Shown here: in pieces, positions 24,435 through 32,924 of the stretch
How positions within the stretch are numbered: position 1 is the stretch's first letter
Layout: each line of letters begins with the position of its first letter
Assembly: GCA_023408315.1 (NCBI GenBank)
Contig: JAEYKI010000019.1
Span: forward strand, 62,001-126,000
Reading direction: 5' to 3'
Source: Bacillota bacterium
GTDB taxonomy: Bacteria > Bacillota > Clostridia > Christensenellales > Christensenellaceae
Length of the DNA: 64,000 nt
The notes under the pieces: generated by a model
Databases searched by the model: none
The model's input: the letters and a program-made list of their open reading frames with translations, nothing else
Told to the model about the DNA's origin: nothing
Translations under genes and position numbers: made by a program

Positions 24435-24467
24435 TAAAAACTGCCTGCAAGAATGAATAGGCAGATA

Positions 24468-24548
<81 letters not shown>

Positions 24549-24800
24549 CAACAAAGCCTGCACATAGTACAGGCTTTTATTATATAAAAACGGAAGATCC
24601 GTACTGCAAGGAAACCAAAGGGGAACGCCCGCTGTGCGGAACGATGCGGTCTTATTTTCATTGAGCATGAGATGGGCGCAAGGAAGCGTTAGGCTAAGCA
24701 CGCATCCATGAGTGAAGCGGATAAGAGCATGGGAGCCGTTGCCCCGAAACAAAAAAGAACAAAGAGAGCAAGAATTTTCAAAAAATAGGATAAAAAAACT
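24549..24800. other. non-coding interval after tRNA-Arg
   Basis: Begins with a terminator for the tRNA (AAAGCCTG at 24553-24560 with CAGGCTTT at 24570-24577, then T/A). From 24580 to 24800 no credible gene was seen: the open frames on the minus strand run into the tRNA and lack ribosome-binding sites. The piece is more GC-rich than the surrounding leaders, and its role is not known. Confidence 0.5.
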
Positions 24801-24828
24801 TTGTGTTTTATAAATAGTACGCTATAAT
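24801..24828 (+). promoter_or_regulatory. promoter of the cobalamin operon
   Basis: TTGTGT (24801-24806), 16 bp, TATAAT (24823-24828), directly before the first riboswitch. Confidence 0.55.
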
Positions 24829-24849
24829 TTAGTCAACAAATAAATAATC

Positions 24850-25032
24850 AATATCGGTGCTTTGCTTAAAAAGGGAAGCGGGTGAGAATCCCGCACAGGA
24901 CCGCTACTGTGATTGCATGCTTTGCATGCATAAGTCAGGTCGCTTGCCGTTATTGCTGATAGAGAACCCCACGGTGTCTGAGGTATTAGATTATAGCAAG
25001 TTTGATTTTAAGACGTCCGCACGGGACGTCTT
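24850..25032 (+). promoter_or_regulatory. cobalamin riboswitch 1 with terminator
   Basis: Contains the cobalamin core: A-rich joint and GGGAAGCGGGTGAGAATCCC hairpin, GGACCGCTACTGTGA, a variable perfect hairpin with TGCATGC arms, and the AGTCAGGTCGCTTGCCG box that closes on CGGTGC near the 5' end. The expression platform ends in a 9-bp stem (AAGACGTCC at 25010-25018 with 25024-25032) followed by ATTTGTTTG, a moderate terminator. The aptamer is somewhat divergent (for example CGCTTGCCG where GAGACCTGCC is usual) but the order of elements is right. It should turn off transcription at high adenosylcobalamin. Confidence 0.82.
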
Positions 25033-25046
25033 ATTTGTTTGTATGC

Positions 25047-25064
25047 CGCCGCAAATTTGCGGCG
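25047..25064 (+). repeat. perfect hairpin between the two riboswitches
   Basis: CGCCGCAAATTTGCGGCG is self-complementary over 18 bases. It separates the first terminator from the second aptamer and may insulate their folding. Confidence 0.5.
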
Positions 25065-25083
25065 CAAACCGAACCGATTTATA

Positions 25084-25237
25084 AAACAGGTGCCGGGAGA
25101 ATTCCCGGTGAAAAGAGAAGGCGGGTGAAAATCCCGCGCGGTCCTGCCGCTGTAAGGTGGAGTTCAATCTATTATGCCACTGGGTAACCGGGAAGGCTGA
25201 AAGGACGATGAAACCAAGCCAGAAGAACTGCCTGTTT
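25084..25237 (+). promoter_or_regulatory. cobalamin riboswitch 2
   Basis: A textbook cobalamin aptamer closed by AAACAGG (25084-25090) and CCTGTTT (25231-25237). Core elements seen: GGTGCCGGGAGAATTCCCGG, GGCGGGTGAAAATCCCGC, GGTCCTGCCGCTGTAA, ATGCCACTGGG, and GAAACCAAGCCAGAAGAACTGCC near the 3' end. It is followed by the hairpin at 25327-25362 whose 3' arm abuts the cbiM Shine-Dalgarno. Confidence 0.92.
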
Positions 25238-25326
25238 TGCCGCCTGCCCAATGCAGCGGCCCGCTATGGCTCTACCAGGATGGAGGATATAGTAATGCGC
25301 TTAAAGCAACGGTATTTCTGTTATTT

Positions 25327-25367
25327 TTGCTGTATTCTTTCTCCACGGAGAATAAACAGCAAAGGAG
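25327..25367 (+). promoter_or_regulatory. expression-platform hairpin at the cbiM ribosome-binding site
   Basis: TTGCTGT (25327-25333) pairs with ACAGCAA (25356-25362), with an inner CTCC/GGAG helix. The AAAGGAG site (25361-25367) overlaps the stem by two bases, and the inner CTCC could alternatively pair with its GGAG. Translational control by riboswitch 2 is likely; no T run is present. Confidence 0.5.
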
Positions 25368-25374
25368 TATAAAT

Positions 25375-26124
25375 ATGAGAAAAACAACCAAGCTTGAGAA
25401 AATCGTACTGTCTGTTGTGGTTGCGGTTACGGCGGTTATGCTGATGCCCGTTCATAACGCAAACGCAATGCACATTATGGAGGGGTATTTGCCCCCCCAA
25501 TGGTCCATTTCCTGGGGGGCCGCCTGCGTACCCTTTGTAATCGCGGGGTTTCTTTCCATCCGCAGAAAGGTGCGGGTAAATTCCAAACATCTGGTGCTGC
25601 TGGCGCTTTGCGGCGCGTTCGCATTTGTTTTGTCGGCGCTTAAGATTCCCTCCGTTACGGGCAGTTGCTCGCATCCAACCGGCGTTGGTCTTGGCGCCAT
25701 ATTGTTTGGACCCGCGGCCATGTCTCTCATCGGCGTTATTATATTATTATTCCAGGCGCTGCTTCTGGCGCACGGCGGGCTCACGACCCTGGGCGCCAAT
25801 ACGTTCTCCATGGCCATTGCCGGCCCGTTTGTATCTTACGGTATTTACAAGCTGGCAAGAAAACTGGGTGGCGGAACCGGCATAGCGGTATTCCTGGCTG
25901 CCTGCCTGGGCGACCTGGTTACATATGCAGTCACATCCATACAGCTTTCGCTTGCTTTTCCGGACGCTACAGGTGGCTTTATGGCGTCCATGATCAAGTT
26001 TATGGGCATATTTGCCGTAACACAGATACCGCTTGCCGTATGCGAAGGGCTTCTGACTGTGATTGTATTCAATGTATTAAAGAAATACAGCGAAAACGAT
26101 CTGAAACAGCTGGCCGTTATTTAA
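25375..26124 (+). CDS. cbiM: cobalt ECF transporter substrate-capture protein CbiM
   Basis: 249 residues. The signal-like first helix ends in A-N-A-M-H-I-M-E-G; after processing, Met-His become the N-terminal metal ligands typical for CbiM/NikM. About seven helices follow, with C-S-H-P-T-G-V-G-L-G and H-G-G-L-T-T-L-G-A-N as conserved family blocks. The frame is open 46 codons upstream in riboswitch sequence; the ATG at 25375 has AAAGGAG seven bases upstream. First gene of the B12 operon: brings in Co(II) for CbiX. Confidence 0.94.
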   Translation: MRKTTKLEKIVLSVVVAVTAVMLMPVHNANAMHIMEGYLPPQWSISWGAACVPFVIAGFLSIRRKVRVNSKHLVLLALCGAFAFVLSALKIPSVTGSCSHPTGVGLGAILFGPAAMSLIGVIILLFQALLLAHGGLTTLGANTFSMAIAGPFVSYGIYKLARKLGGGTGIAVFLAACLGDLVTYAVTSIQLSLAFPDATGGFMASMIKFMGIFAVTQIPLAVCEGLLTVIVFNVLKKYSENDLKQLAVI

Positions 26125-26137
26125 AGGAGGAAGTGCA

Positions 26138-26431
26138 ATGAAACTGTGGGTTAAAAATGTTATTATGCTGGCCGTTATTGTTGTGATTGTACTGATACCC
26201 CTTATATTTCTGCAGGGGGCTGAGTTCGCAGGTTCGGACGACCAGGGACGGGAGGCAATTACGGAAATCAATCCGGATTACACGCCCTGGGCATCCTCCA
26301 TACTGGAGCCTGCCAGCCCTGAGATTGCATCCCTGCTGTTTTCGTTGCAGGCGGCGATTGGCACCGGCATTGTTTGTTTTATTCTGGGCAGAATGACGGC
26401 CAAGAAAGATAAAGCGGGAGCAAGCAAGTGA
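26138..26431 (+). CDS. cbiN: cobalt transport protein CbiN
   Basis: 97 residues, two transmembrane helices (about 7-27 and 65-85) flanking an extracellular loop with S-D-D-Q-G and the conserved P-W-A-S-S-I-L-E-P segment. CbiN helps load the metal into CbiM. AAAGGAGG ribosome-binding site. Its stop overlaps the GTG start of cbiQ. Confidence 0.92.
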   Translation: MKLWVKNVIMLAVIVVIVLIPLIFLQGAEFAGSDDQGREAITEINPDYTPWASSILEPASPEIASLLFSLQAAIGTGIVCFILGRMTAKKDKAGASK

Positions 26432-27219
26432 CATTTATTGACGGATACGCATACGCGTCACGGATAACAAAAGCGGATCCAAAAGCAAAAGTATTGTTTT
26501 CCATTGCGCCTTTGGTTATTTGCCTTGCAATGGATTCCATTTTTGTGAGTTTATTGGCTTTAGCTGTCATGGGCGCTGCCACCATGTGGTTCGCACGGCT
26601 GAATTTGAAACGTTACCTCCACTTTTTGCTGATTCCCTTTGGCTTTTTGGTAATTGGCACGATTACCATCATGGTGAATCAGTATATGGCCGGAACACCG
26701 CTGCTGCTTGGCATACAGATGGGCGATTACAGCTACGGAATCAGTACTGCTTCCCTTTTAAAGGGCGGCGGCCTGATCTTAAAAGCGCTGGCATGCGTTT
26801 CCTGTATGTATTTTCTCTCCTTTAATACGCCCATGACCAGCCTTTTTTCTGAACTGGGAAGAATCAAACAGCTGGACATAGTGGTGAGCCTGATGGAACT
26901 GATATACCGATATATTTTTGTTTTGTGGGATGAATCCGAGCGCATCCGCACGGCGCAGGAATCCAGACTTGGATACAGGAATTTGAGAGCGGCGTTTGCT
27001 TCCACCGGAACGCTGATCAGCATGCTGTTTTTCAGGGCTTACCAGCGCTGCGACCGGACGTTTTCCGCCCTGGAATCCCGCGGATTTCAGGGGCAATTGG
27101 CAGTGGTGGCGGACGATTATACCGCTTGCCCCCGGCTATATTGGGGAGCCGGCGCGCTTGCAGCAGCGCTGATTGCAGCAGGCGTGATAAAGACTGCTTT
27201 TATAGGAGCGATTTTGTGA
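26428..27219 (+). CDS. cbiQ: cobalt ECF transporter T component CbiQ
   Basis: 263 residues, four to six helices and two coupling motifs of the Ala-Arg-Gly kind (A-Q-E-S-R-L-G-Y and A-L-E-S-R-G-F) that transmit ATP hydrolysis from CbiO. GTG start, overlapping cbiN by four bases (GTGA). Its own TGA overlaps the GTG of cbiO. Confidence 0.94.
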   Translation: MTFIDGYAYASRITKADPKAKVLFSIAPLVICLAMDSIFVSLLALAVMGAATMWFARLNLKRYLHFLLIPFGFLVIGTITIMVNQYMAGTPLLLGIQMGDYSYGISTASLLKGGGLILKALACVSCMYFLSFNTPMTSLFSELGRIKQLDIVVSLMELIYRYIFVLWDESERIRTAQESRLGYRNLRAAFASTGTLISMLFFRAYQRCDRTFSALESRGFQGQLAVVADDYTACPRLYWGAGALAAALIAAGVIKTAFIGAIL

Positions 27220-28058
27220 ATATCATAGAAACAAAGAATCTCTGCTTTGCCTACCAGGACGGCGGGCAAGTACTGGACCGTGTGAGTATAAGCATTCAAA
27301 AAGGAAAATTTACCGGAATACTGGGAGGAAACGGGGCTGGGAAATCCACCCTGTTTTTGAACCTGAACGGCGTTTTGATTCCTCAGGGCGGGGATGTACT
27401 GTTTGACGGCAAAAAGGTTGTATACGATAAAAAGTCTATTGCAGATATGAGAAAAAGGGTGGGGATTGTATTCCAGGACCCCAACGATCAGCTTTTTTCT
27501 GCGAGCGTGCGCAAGGATATCTCTTTTGGAGCCGTGAATCTGGGACTTGGCGAAGAGGAAATTTGCAGCCGGGTGGACGAAGCGGTTTTGCAGACAGGAA
27601 TAGAAGAGCTAGTGGACAGGCCCACACATGCGCTGAGCTTTGGACAGAAGAAAAGGGTATCCATCGCGGGCATATTGGTGATGCGTCCGGATGTGATTAT
27701 TCTGGACGAGCCAACGGCCGGGCTTGACCCTGCTGGCGTAAGCGATATACTAAAGCTGTTGGTGAACATAAAGGAAGAAAGCAATATTTCCATAGTCATC
27801 GCCACGCATGATATGGATATTGTACCCCTGTACTGCGATTACGCGTATGTGATGGACCACGGGAAAGTGGCGGCGCAGGGTACCGCGGAGGAACTGTTTG
27901 CGGATGCGAAGGCGCTCAGGCAGCATGACCTGCGGTTGCCACGCATTGCGCACCTGATGCAGATTATGAAACATAAGGACGGAATTGCTGTGGACGAATC
28001 CGCCGGGACCATTTCGGCTGCCCGCCGGAGCATCAAAGAGATTTTGAAGGCACGGTAA
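27216..28058 (+). CDS. cbiO: cobalt ECF transporter ATP-binding protein CbiO
   Basis: 280 residues. Walker A G-G-N-G-A-G-K-S-T, Q loop V-F-Q-D-P-N-D-Q, signature L-S-F-G-Q-K-K-R-V-S (with F where GG is more usual, as in ECF ATPases) and Walker B V-I-I-L-D-E-P-T-A-G-L-D. GTG start inside the cbiQ stop, preceded by AGGAG. A C-terminal extension of ~40 residues is normal for this group. Single ATPase gene, so a homodimer serves the transporter. Confidence 0.95.
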   Translation: MNIIETKNLCFAYQDGGQVLDRVSISIQKGKFTGILGGNGAGKSTLFLNLNGVLIPQGGDVLFDGKKVVYDKKSIADMRKRVGIVFQDPNDQLFSASVRKDISFGAVNLGLGEEEICSRVDEAVLQTGIEELVDRPTHALSFGQKKRVSIAGILVMRPDVIILDEPTAGLDPAGVSDILKLLVNIKEESNISIVIATHDMDIVPLYCDYAYVMDHGKVAAQGTAEELFADAKALRQHDLRLPRIAHLMQIMKHKDGIAVDESAGTISAARRSIKEILKAR

Positions 28059-29230
28059 TGAACAAAAAAACGGCTGGCAAAAAAGACCGCGCGGATGCGC
28101 TATGCATGATAAAGAACCATAAACAGTTGCGGTGCGGGTTTACAACGGGTACCTGCGCGGCGGCTGCGGCAAAAGCGGCGGCAACCATGCTGCTCGCCGG
28201 AATTGAATTGCAGGAAGTAAGTGTGGATACGCCCAAGGGGGTGCCCGCCCGGTTTGCGGTGGAAGGCATTTGCATACAGGCGGGGCTTGTGTCTTGTTCG
28301 GTCCGCAAGGACAGCGGGGACGATCCGGACGTAACGGATGGAATCGAAATTGTAGCCTGTGTTAAAAAAACCGGCGCAGGCATTGAGATAGACGGCGGAG
28401 CGGGCGTGGGCCGCGTAACAAAAAAAGGGCTTTCCTGCCCTGTGGGAAGCGCGGCTATCAATCCGGTTCCGCGGGAAATGATCGCCAGGGAAGTAAAAAC
28501 TATTTGCAGCCGGTTTGGATACGCCGGAGGGATGCGTGTGGAGATTGCTGTTCCGGAAGGGGAGAGGATTGCGCGTAAAACCTTCAATCCGCGGCTGGGG
28601 ATTGAAGGGGGCATCTCCATACTGGGCACAAGCGGCATTGTGGAACCCATGAGCGAGGCCGCTTTAGTGGATTCCATATTGCTGGAAATGGACGTTCTGC
28701 GGGCGGGCGGCCAGAATATTCTTGTTCTGGTGCCGGGAAATTACGGTGAGGATTTTATTAAAAGCCATACGGCTATACCGCCCCGCGCCGTGTTGAAATG
28801 CAGCAATTACATTGGCGAGGCGTTGGACCACGCGCTGGATATTGGGTTTTGCGGCGTGCTGCTGGCGGGTCATATTGGAAAAATGGTAAAGCTTGCCGGC
28901 GGGATTATGAATACGCATTCCAAATACGCGGATTGCCGCATGGAGATATTTACGGCGTACGCAGCGCTGGGCGGTGCGGGCAGGGACGTGCTCTTGGAAC
29001 TGGCGGCGTCTGTGACGGCAGACCACGCACTGGAAATACTGCGCAACGCGGGACTGATGGAGGAGACGATGCAAAGAATAATGGAGCGGATTGAATACCA
29101 TATCAAAGCCCGCCTGCAAAACAGGATTTCCGCAGGCGCGCTGGTTTTTTCTAATGAATGTGGCCTTCTTGGCCAAACCGGCGGCGCGGAGAGATTGATA
29201 CAAGAATTAACGGCTGGAGGAAACGAATGA
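28058..29230 (+). CDS. cbiD: cobalt-precorrin-5B C1-methyltransferase CbiD
   Basis: 390 residues. The family signature R-C-G-F-T-T-G-T-C-A-A-A-A-A-K-A-A stands near residue 25, followed by V-R-K-D-S-G-D-D-P-D-V-T and G-K-M-V-K-L-A-G-G-I. CbiD methylates C1 in the anaerobic pathway. Start ATG shares its A with the TAA of cbiO. The ~20-residue basic N-terminal extension before the signature is slightly longer than usual. Confidence 0.95.
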   Translation: MNKKTAGKKDRADALCMIKNHKQLRCGFTTGTCAAAAAKAAATMLLAGIELQEVSVDTPKGVPARFAVEGICIQAGLVSCSVRKDSGDDPDVTDGIEIVACVKKTGAGIEIDGGAGVGRVTKKGLSCPVGSAAINPVPREMIAREVKTICSRFGYAGGMRVEIAVPEGERIARKTFNPRLGIEGGISILGTSGIVEPMSEAALVDSILLEMDVLRAGGQNILVLVPGNYGEDFIKSHTAIPPRAVLKCSNYIGEALDHALDIGFCGVLLAGHIGKMVKLAGGIMNTHSKYADCRMEIFTAYAALGGAGRDVLLELAASVTADHALEILRNAGLMEETMQRIMERIEYHIKARLQNRISAGALVFSNECGLLGQTGGAERLIQELTAGGNE

Positions 29231-29925
29231 CGGGAAAATTATACGGCGTGGGCGTGGGCCCGGGCGAACCGGAGCTGATGACCATGAAAGCCGCGCGGAT
29301 CATGCGGGAGTGCGATGTGATTGCGGTGCCGGATACGGGGGAAACAGAGATGACGGCGCTTTCTATTGCGCAAAAGGCGGTGCCGGAAATACGGGATAAA
29401 AAAATTATTTCGCTTAGTTTGCCTATGAGCCGGGACAGGGCGCTGCTGCATGCCAGCCAGACAAAGGCGGCCAAGCAGTTGATTCGGCTGCTGATGGACG
29501 GATGCAGTGTTGCGTTCTTAACGCTGGGGGACCCCACGGTGTATTCCACTTATATGTATATCCACAAGCTTATTCTGGATATGGACGGGCAGGCGGAAAT
29601 TGTTCCCGGTGTTCCTTCTTTTTGCGCGGCTGCGGCAAGGCTTGGAATTCCCCTGGCAGAGGGCGGGGAAGCGCTGCATATTCTGCCGGGGTCTTATGCG
29701 GGCGCAAGCGAGGGCCTGGACCTGGCCGGAACAAAGGTGCTGATGAAAACAGGAAAATCGTTTGATAAAATTAAAACGGAACTTACAGGCAGAGGCCTGC
29801 TGAATAAAGCCAAAATGGTCCAGCGCTGCGGAATGGAGGGGGAGCGGGTGTTTACTGATCTGGCCTTGGCGGACACGGACGCAAGCTATTTTTCTATTAT
29901 TATTGTAAAGGATGCAAAGGGATGA
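29227..29925 (+). CDS. cbiL: cobalt-factor II C20-methyltransferase CbiL
   Basis: 232 residues, SAM-dependent tetrapyrrole methylase fold with G-V-G-V-G-P-G-E-P-E at the N-terminus, F-L-T-L-G-D-P-T-V-Y-S-T near 99-110 and V-P-G-V-P-S-F. These are the hallmarks of the C20-methylating members. ATG overlaps the cbiD TGA by four bases; GGAGG is within the end of cbiD. Confidence 0.92.
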   Translation: MTGKLYGVGVGPGEPELMTMKAARIMRECDVIAVPDTGETEMTALSIAQKAVPEIRDKKIISLSLPMSRDRALLHASQTKAAKQLIRLLMDGCSVAFLTLGDPTVYSTYMYIHKLILDMDGQAEIVPGVPSFCAAAARLGIPLAEGGEALHILPGSYAGASEGLDLAGTKVLMKTGKSFDKIKTELTGRGLLNKAKMVQRCGMEGERVFTDLALADTDASYFSIIIVKDAKG

Positions 29926-30677
29926 TTTTTTTTGTGGGAGCGGGACCCGGAGCGACGGACCTGATTACCGTGCGGGGGATGCGCCTGCTTGGAGAAGCGG
30001 ACGTGATCATTTACGCGGGCTCGCTGGTGAATAAAGAATTGCTGGGATATGCAAAAAAGGAATGTGTGGTTTATGACAGCGCTTCCATGACGCTGGAAGA
30101 GGTGCTGGCCGTAATGACGGAAGCGGAGAACAAAGGGAAACGCACCGTACGCCTGCATACCGGAGACCCCTGCCTGTACGGGGCCATCCGCGAGCAAATG
30201 GACGCGCTCATGAATGAAGGGATGGCATACGAGGTTGTGCCCGGCGTAAGCTCGTTCTGCGGGGCCGCCGCTGCGCTTAAGGCGGAATACACCCTGCCCG
30301 ATGTTTCCCAGACCGTGATTATTACGCGCATGACGGGGCGCACGCCTGTTCCCCAAAAAGAAGCAATCCCCTTGCTTGCGGCTCACGGGGCTACGATGGT
30401 GGTTTTTTTGAGCACCGGTTTGCTTGGGGAGCTGCAGAACCAGCTTATGGAGGGCGGATATACCCCGGATACGCCCGCCGCGATTGTGTATAAAGCAACC
30501 TGGCCGGATGAGCGGGTATTCCGCTGCACGGTGAAAACCCTGCAGGAGACGGCGCAGAAAAACAATATCATTAAAACCGCTTTGATTGTGGTGGGGGATT
30601 TTTTGGGCTGGGAGTACGCCCGTTCAAAATTATATGACCCCGCTTTTGCGCATGAATTCCGGGAGGCCGACAAATGA
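29922..30677 (+). CDS. cbiF: cobalt-precorrin-4 C11-methyltransferase CbiF
   Basis: 251 residues; tetrapyrrole methylase with F-V-G-A-G-P-G-A-T-D at the start, the Y-A-G-S-L-V motif typical for C11 enzymes, H-T-G-D-P-C-L-Y-G-A and V-V-P-G-V-S-S-F. Overlaps cbiL and cbiG by four bases each. Confidence 0.94.
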   Translation: MIFFVGAGPGATDLITVRGMRLLGEADVIIYAGSLVNKELLGYAKKECVVYDSASMTLEEVLAVMTEAENKGKRTVRLHTGDPCLYGAIREQMDALMNEGMAYEVVPGVSSFCGAAAALKAEYTLPDVSQTVIITRMTGRTPVPQKEAIPLLAAHGATMVVFLSTGLLGELQNQLMEGGYTPDTPAAIVYKATWPDERVFRCTVKTLQETAQKNNIIKTALIVVGDFLGWEYARSKLYDPAFAHEFREADK

Positions 30678-31705
30678 AGATTGCCGCCGTGGCTTTTACG
30701 CGCAGGGGCGCGGAATTGTGCCGGAAACTGTGCGGTTCCCTGGCGTTGGACGAATGCGCGGGGTATGCTCCAATTCATTATGCGGACGGCCTCATACCCA
30801 TGAATGCACCTGTTGCAGAGTGGGCGGCGGAAGCGTTTAAAACCTACAACGGTATTGTGTTTATATCGGCCTGCGGCATAGCGGTGCGGGCGGTGGCTCC
30901 CCTGCTGAAGGGCAAGACAAAGGATCCGGCGGTGGTGGTGCTGGACGAGGAAGCGCGGTTTGCCATATCTCTGCTCTCCGGCCACATTGGCGGCGCAAAC
31001 GGTTTGGCCGGGCGGGTTGCGCATGCCGTGGGAGCAACACCGGTGATTACAACGGCAACGGACGTGCGGGGGGTTTTTGCTGTGGATACGTGGGCGGCGC
31101 AAAACAACTTGTTCATCATAAACCCTGAGGAGATTAAAATGGTTTCAGGCGCTTTGCTGAACGGAGACCCGGTGGGGTTTATAAGCGATTTTTTAATTGC
31201 GGGCATCCTGCCAGACGGCATAGGAGAAGCGGACGGGCAGAATTGCGGCATATCGGTATCGTTTGATTTAAAAAAACAGCCGTTTGCGCATACGCTGCAG
31301 CTGGTTCCGCGAATATTGCACCTGGGAATCGGTTGCAGGCGGGGCGCCAGTTGCCAGCAGATCGAAGAGGCGGTTGAAAAAGCAATGCAAGGCACGGGAT
31401 TGCCCGCGCAGGCGCTAGCCGGAGCCGCCTCTGTGGATTTAAAAAAAGAGGAGCCTGGGATTTTGGAGTTCTGCAGTAAAAAGGAGCTCCCGTTTAAGGT
31501 GTTCCCAGCGCAGGAACTGGAAGAATTACCTGGCGCATTCAGTGAATCCGGTTTTGTAAAAAGCGTGGCGGGCACTGGCTGTGTTTGTGAGCGCGCGGCC
31601 TGCGCACTTGCGGGAACGCACGATTTGCTGGTTTCAAAAACGGCGGCAGGTCCGGTGACAATTGCCGTTGCCAAAAGCGACTGGAGGGTTGGCTTTGAAT
31701 ATTAG
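30674..31705 (+). CDS. cbiG: cobalt-precorrin-5A hydrolase CbiG
   Basis: 343 residues. The N-terminal half has A-C-G-I-A-V-R-A-V-A-P and L-S-G-H-I-G-G-A-N (family motifs around the active site); the C-terminal CobE/GbiG domain begins at L-G-I-G-C-R-R-G-A-S. CbiG opens the delta-lactone and releases acetaldehyde at ring contraction, a step specific to the anaerobic route. Overlaps hemA by 11 bases. Confidence 0.94.
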   Translation: MKIAAVAFTRRGAELCRKLCGSLALDECAGYAPIHYADGLIPMNAPVAEWAAEAFKTYNGIVFISACGIAVRAVAPLLKGKTKDPAVVVLDEEARFAISLLSGHIGGANGLAGRVAHAVGATPVITTATDVRGVFAVDTWAAQNNLFIINPEEIKMVSGALLNGDPVGFISDFLIAGILPDGIGEADGQNCGISVSFDLKKQPFAHTLQLVPRILHLGIGCRRGASCQQIEEAVEKAMQGTGLPAQALAGAASVDLKKEEPGILEFCSKKELPFKVFPAQELEELPGAFSESGFVKSVAGTGCVCERAACALAGTHDLLVSKTAAGPVTIAVAKSDWRVGFEY

Positions 31706-32924
31706 AATGGCGGGTATAGACCACTCCAAAGCTTCGCTGGAGGTGCGGGAGAAGTTTTCTTTTACCAAATCGCGCAAAGCGGAAGTGTTGCAACGAATCA
31801 AACAAACATATCATCCGGAGGGCTGCGTGCTGGTACATACCTGCAACCGCACGGAACTATGGCTGACCGGGGATTTTGTGGAAAAGCCTTATGAGATTCT
31901 TTGCCATGCTGCGGGGCTTGATACCGATGCGTACAGGCCGTATTTTACAAACCGGTGCGGCAAACGGGCGCTGCGCCATTTGTTTATGCTGGCCTGCGGG
32001 TTGAAATCCATGGTGTTTGCTGAAGACCAAATTCTGGCGCAGGTGAAGGAATCGCTTACGTTTGCGCGGGAGCAGAACTGTACGGACGCGCTGCTGGACA
32101 AGACATTTTTAACGGCGGTGAGCGCTGCCAAAAAAGTGAAATCGGGGCTTGCCCTTGGAGGTGTAAACGAATCCGTTGCCGCGCTGGGTGTTCAGAAATT
32201 GGCAAAACATTTTGACGATATGAGCCGGGTGCGCTGCCTGGTGATAGGCAACGGTGAAATGGGCCGCCTGGCGGCCCGAATATTACTGGATATGGGATGC
32301 GGCGTTTGTATGACGGTGCGCCATTACAACCACGGCCAGGCCGTTATTCCGCAGGGGTGCGCCAGTATTCCCTATGACGACCGCTATGCATACCTGCCCC
32401 AGGCGGATGCGGTGGTAAGCGCTACGGCAAGCCCGCACTACACCTTGAAAACGGAGAGATTTGTTGTGGACGGCAAACCAAGGGTGCTGGTGGACATGGC
32501 TGTTCCCAGGGATATTGAGCCGGGAATTGCGCAAACGCCGGACACAGTGGTATATGACATGGACGATCTTGGTATGCAGCCGGACAAAAATGTCCAGGCA
32601 ATTGCTCAGGCAATGGCCATTCTGGACGAATACCTGGAAAAATTGATGGATTGGTATTATTTCCGCGATCTTGCGCCGCAGATAGACGAGATCAGCCGGA
32701 TTACCGCGCAGGAAACGATCGCGCGTTCTTCCCTGGCTTTTAAAACAATTAAAATGGATGAATCCAGCCGCGAGGTCCTGATGCATATGGTGCGGGAGGC
32801 ATCCAAAAACGCCGTAAGCTCGCTGCTGTACGGCTTGAAGGACGGGCTTCCGCGGGAAGGCGTGCAGGACTGCATGGAAGGCCTCCGAATTTCGGCAATT
32901 AAACAGAAGGGAAACAGCAGATGA
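31695..32924 (+). CDS. hemA: glutamyl-tRNA reductase HemA
   Basis: First step of C5 tetrapyrrole synthesis: Glu-tRNA to glutamate-1-semialdehyde. 409 residues. Nucleophile C50 in H-T-C-N-R-T-E; Rossmann motif V-I-G-N-G-E-M-G-R-L-A; C-terminal dimerisation helix. TTG at 31695 is preferred: GGAGG lies seven bases upstream, and the resulting N-terminus (N-I-R-M-A-G-I-D-H) lines up with the usual HemA start, whereas ATG 31707 is too far from the site. Placed inside the B12 operon, so its level should follow the riboswitch. The usual haem-regulated N-terminal Lys-Lys pair is not seen. Confidence 0.93.
   Translation: MNIRMAGIDHSKASLEVREKFSFTKSRKAEVLQRIKQTYHPEGCVLVHTCNRTELWLTGDFVEKPYEILCHAAGLDTDAYRPYFTNRCGKRALRHLFMLACGLKSMVFAEDQILAQVKESLTFAREQNCTDALLDKTFLTAVSAAKKVKSGLALGGVNESVAALGVQKLAKHFDDMSRVRCLVIGNGEMGRLAARILLDMGCGVCMTVRHYNHGQAVIPQGCASIPYDDRYAYLPQADAVVSATASPHYTLKTERFVVDGKPRVLVDMAVPRDIEPGIAQTPDTVVYDMDDLGMQPDKNVQAIAQAMAILDEYLEKLMDWYYFRDLAPQIDEISRITAQETIARSSLAFKTIKMDESSREVLMHMVREASKNAVSSLLYGLKDGLPREGVQDCMEGLRISAIKQKGNSR

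Noticed and set aside
24857..25186. Open frames within the riboswitch region
   Set aside because: They overlap the conserved cobalamin aptamers; the structure of the RNA explains the sequence.
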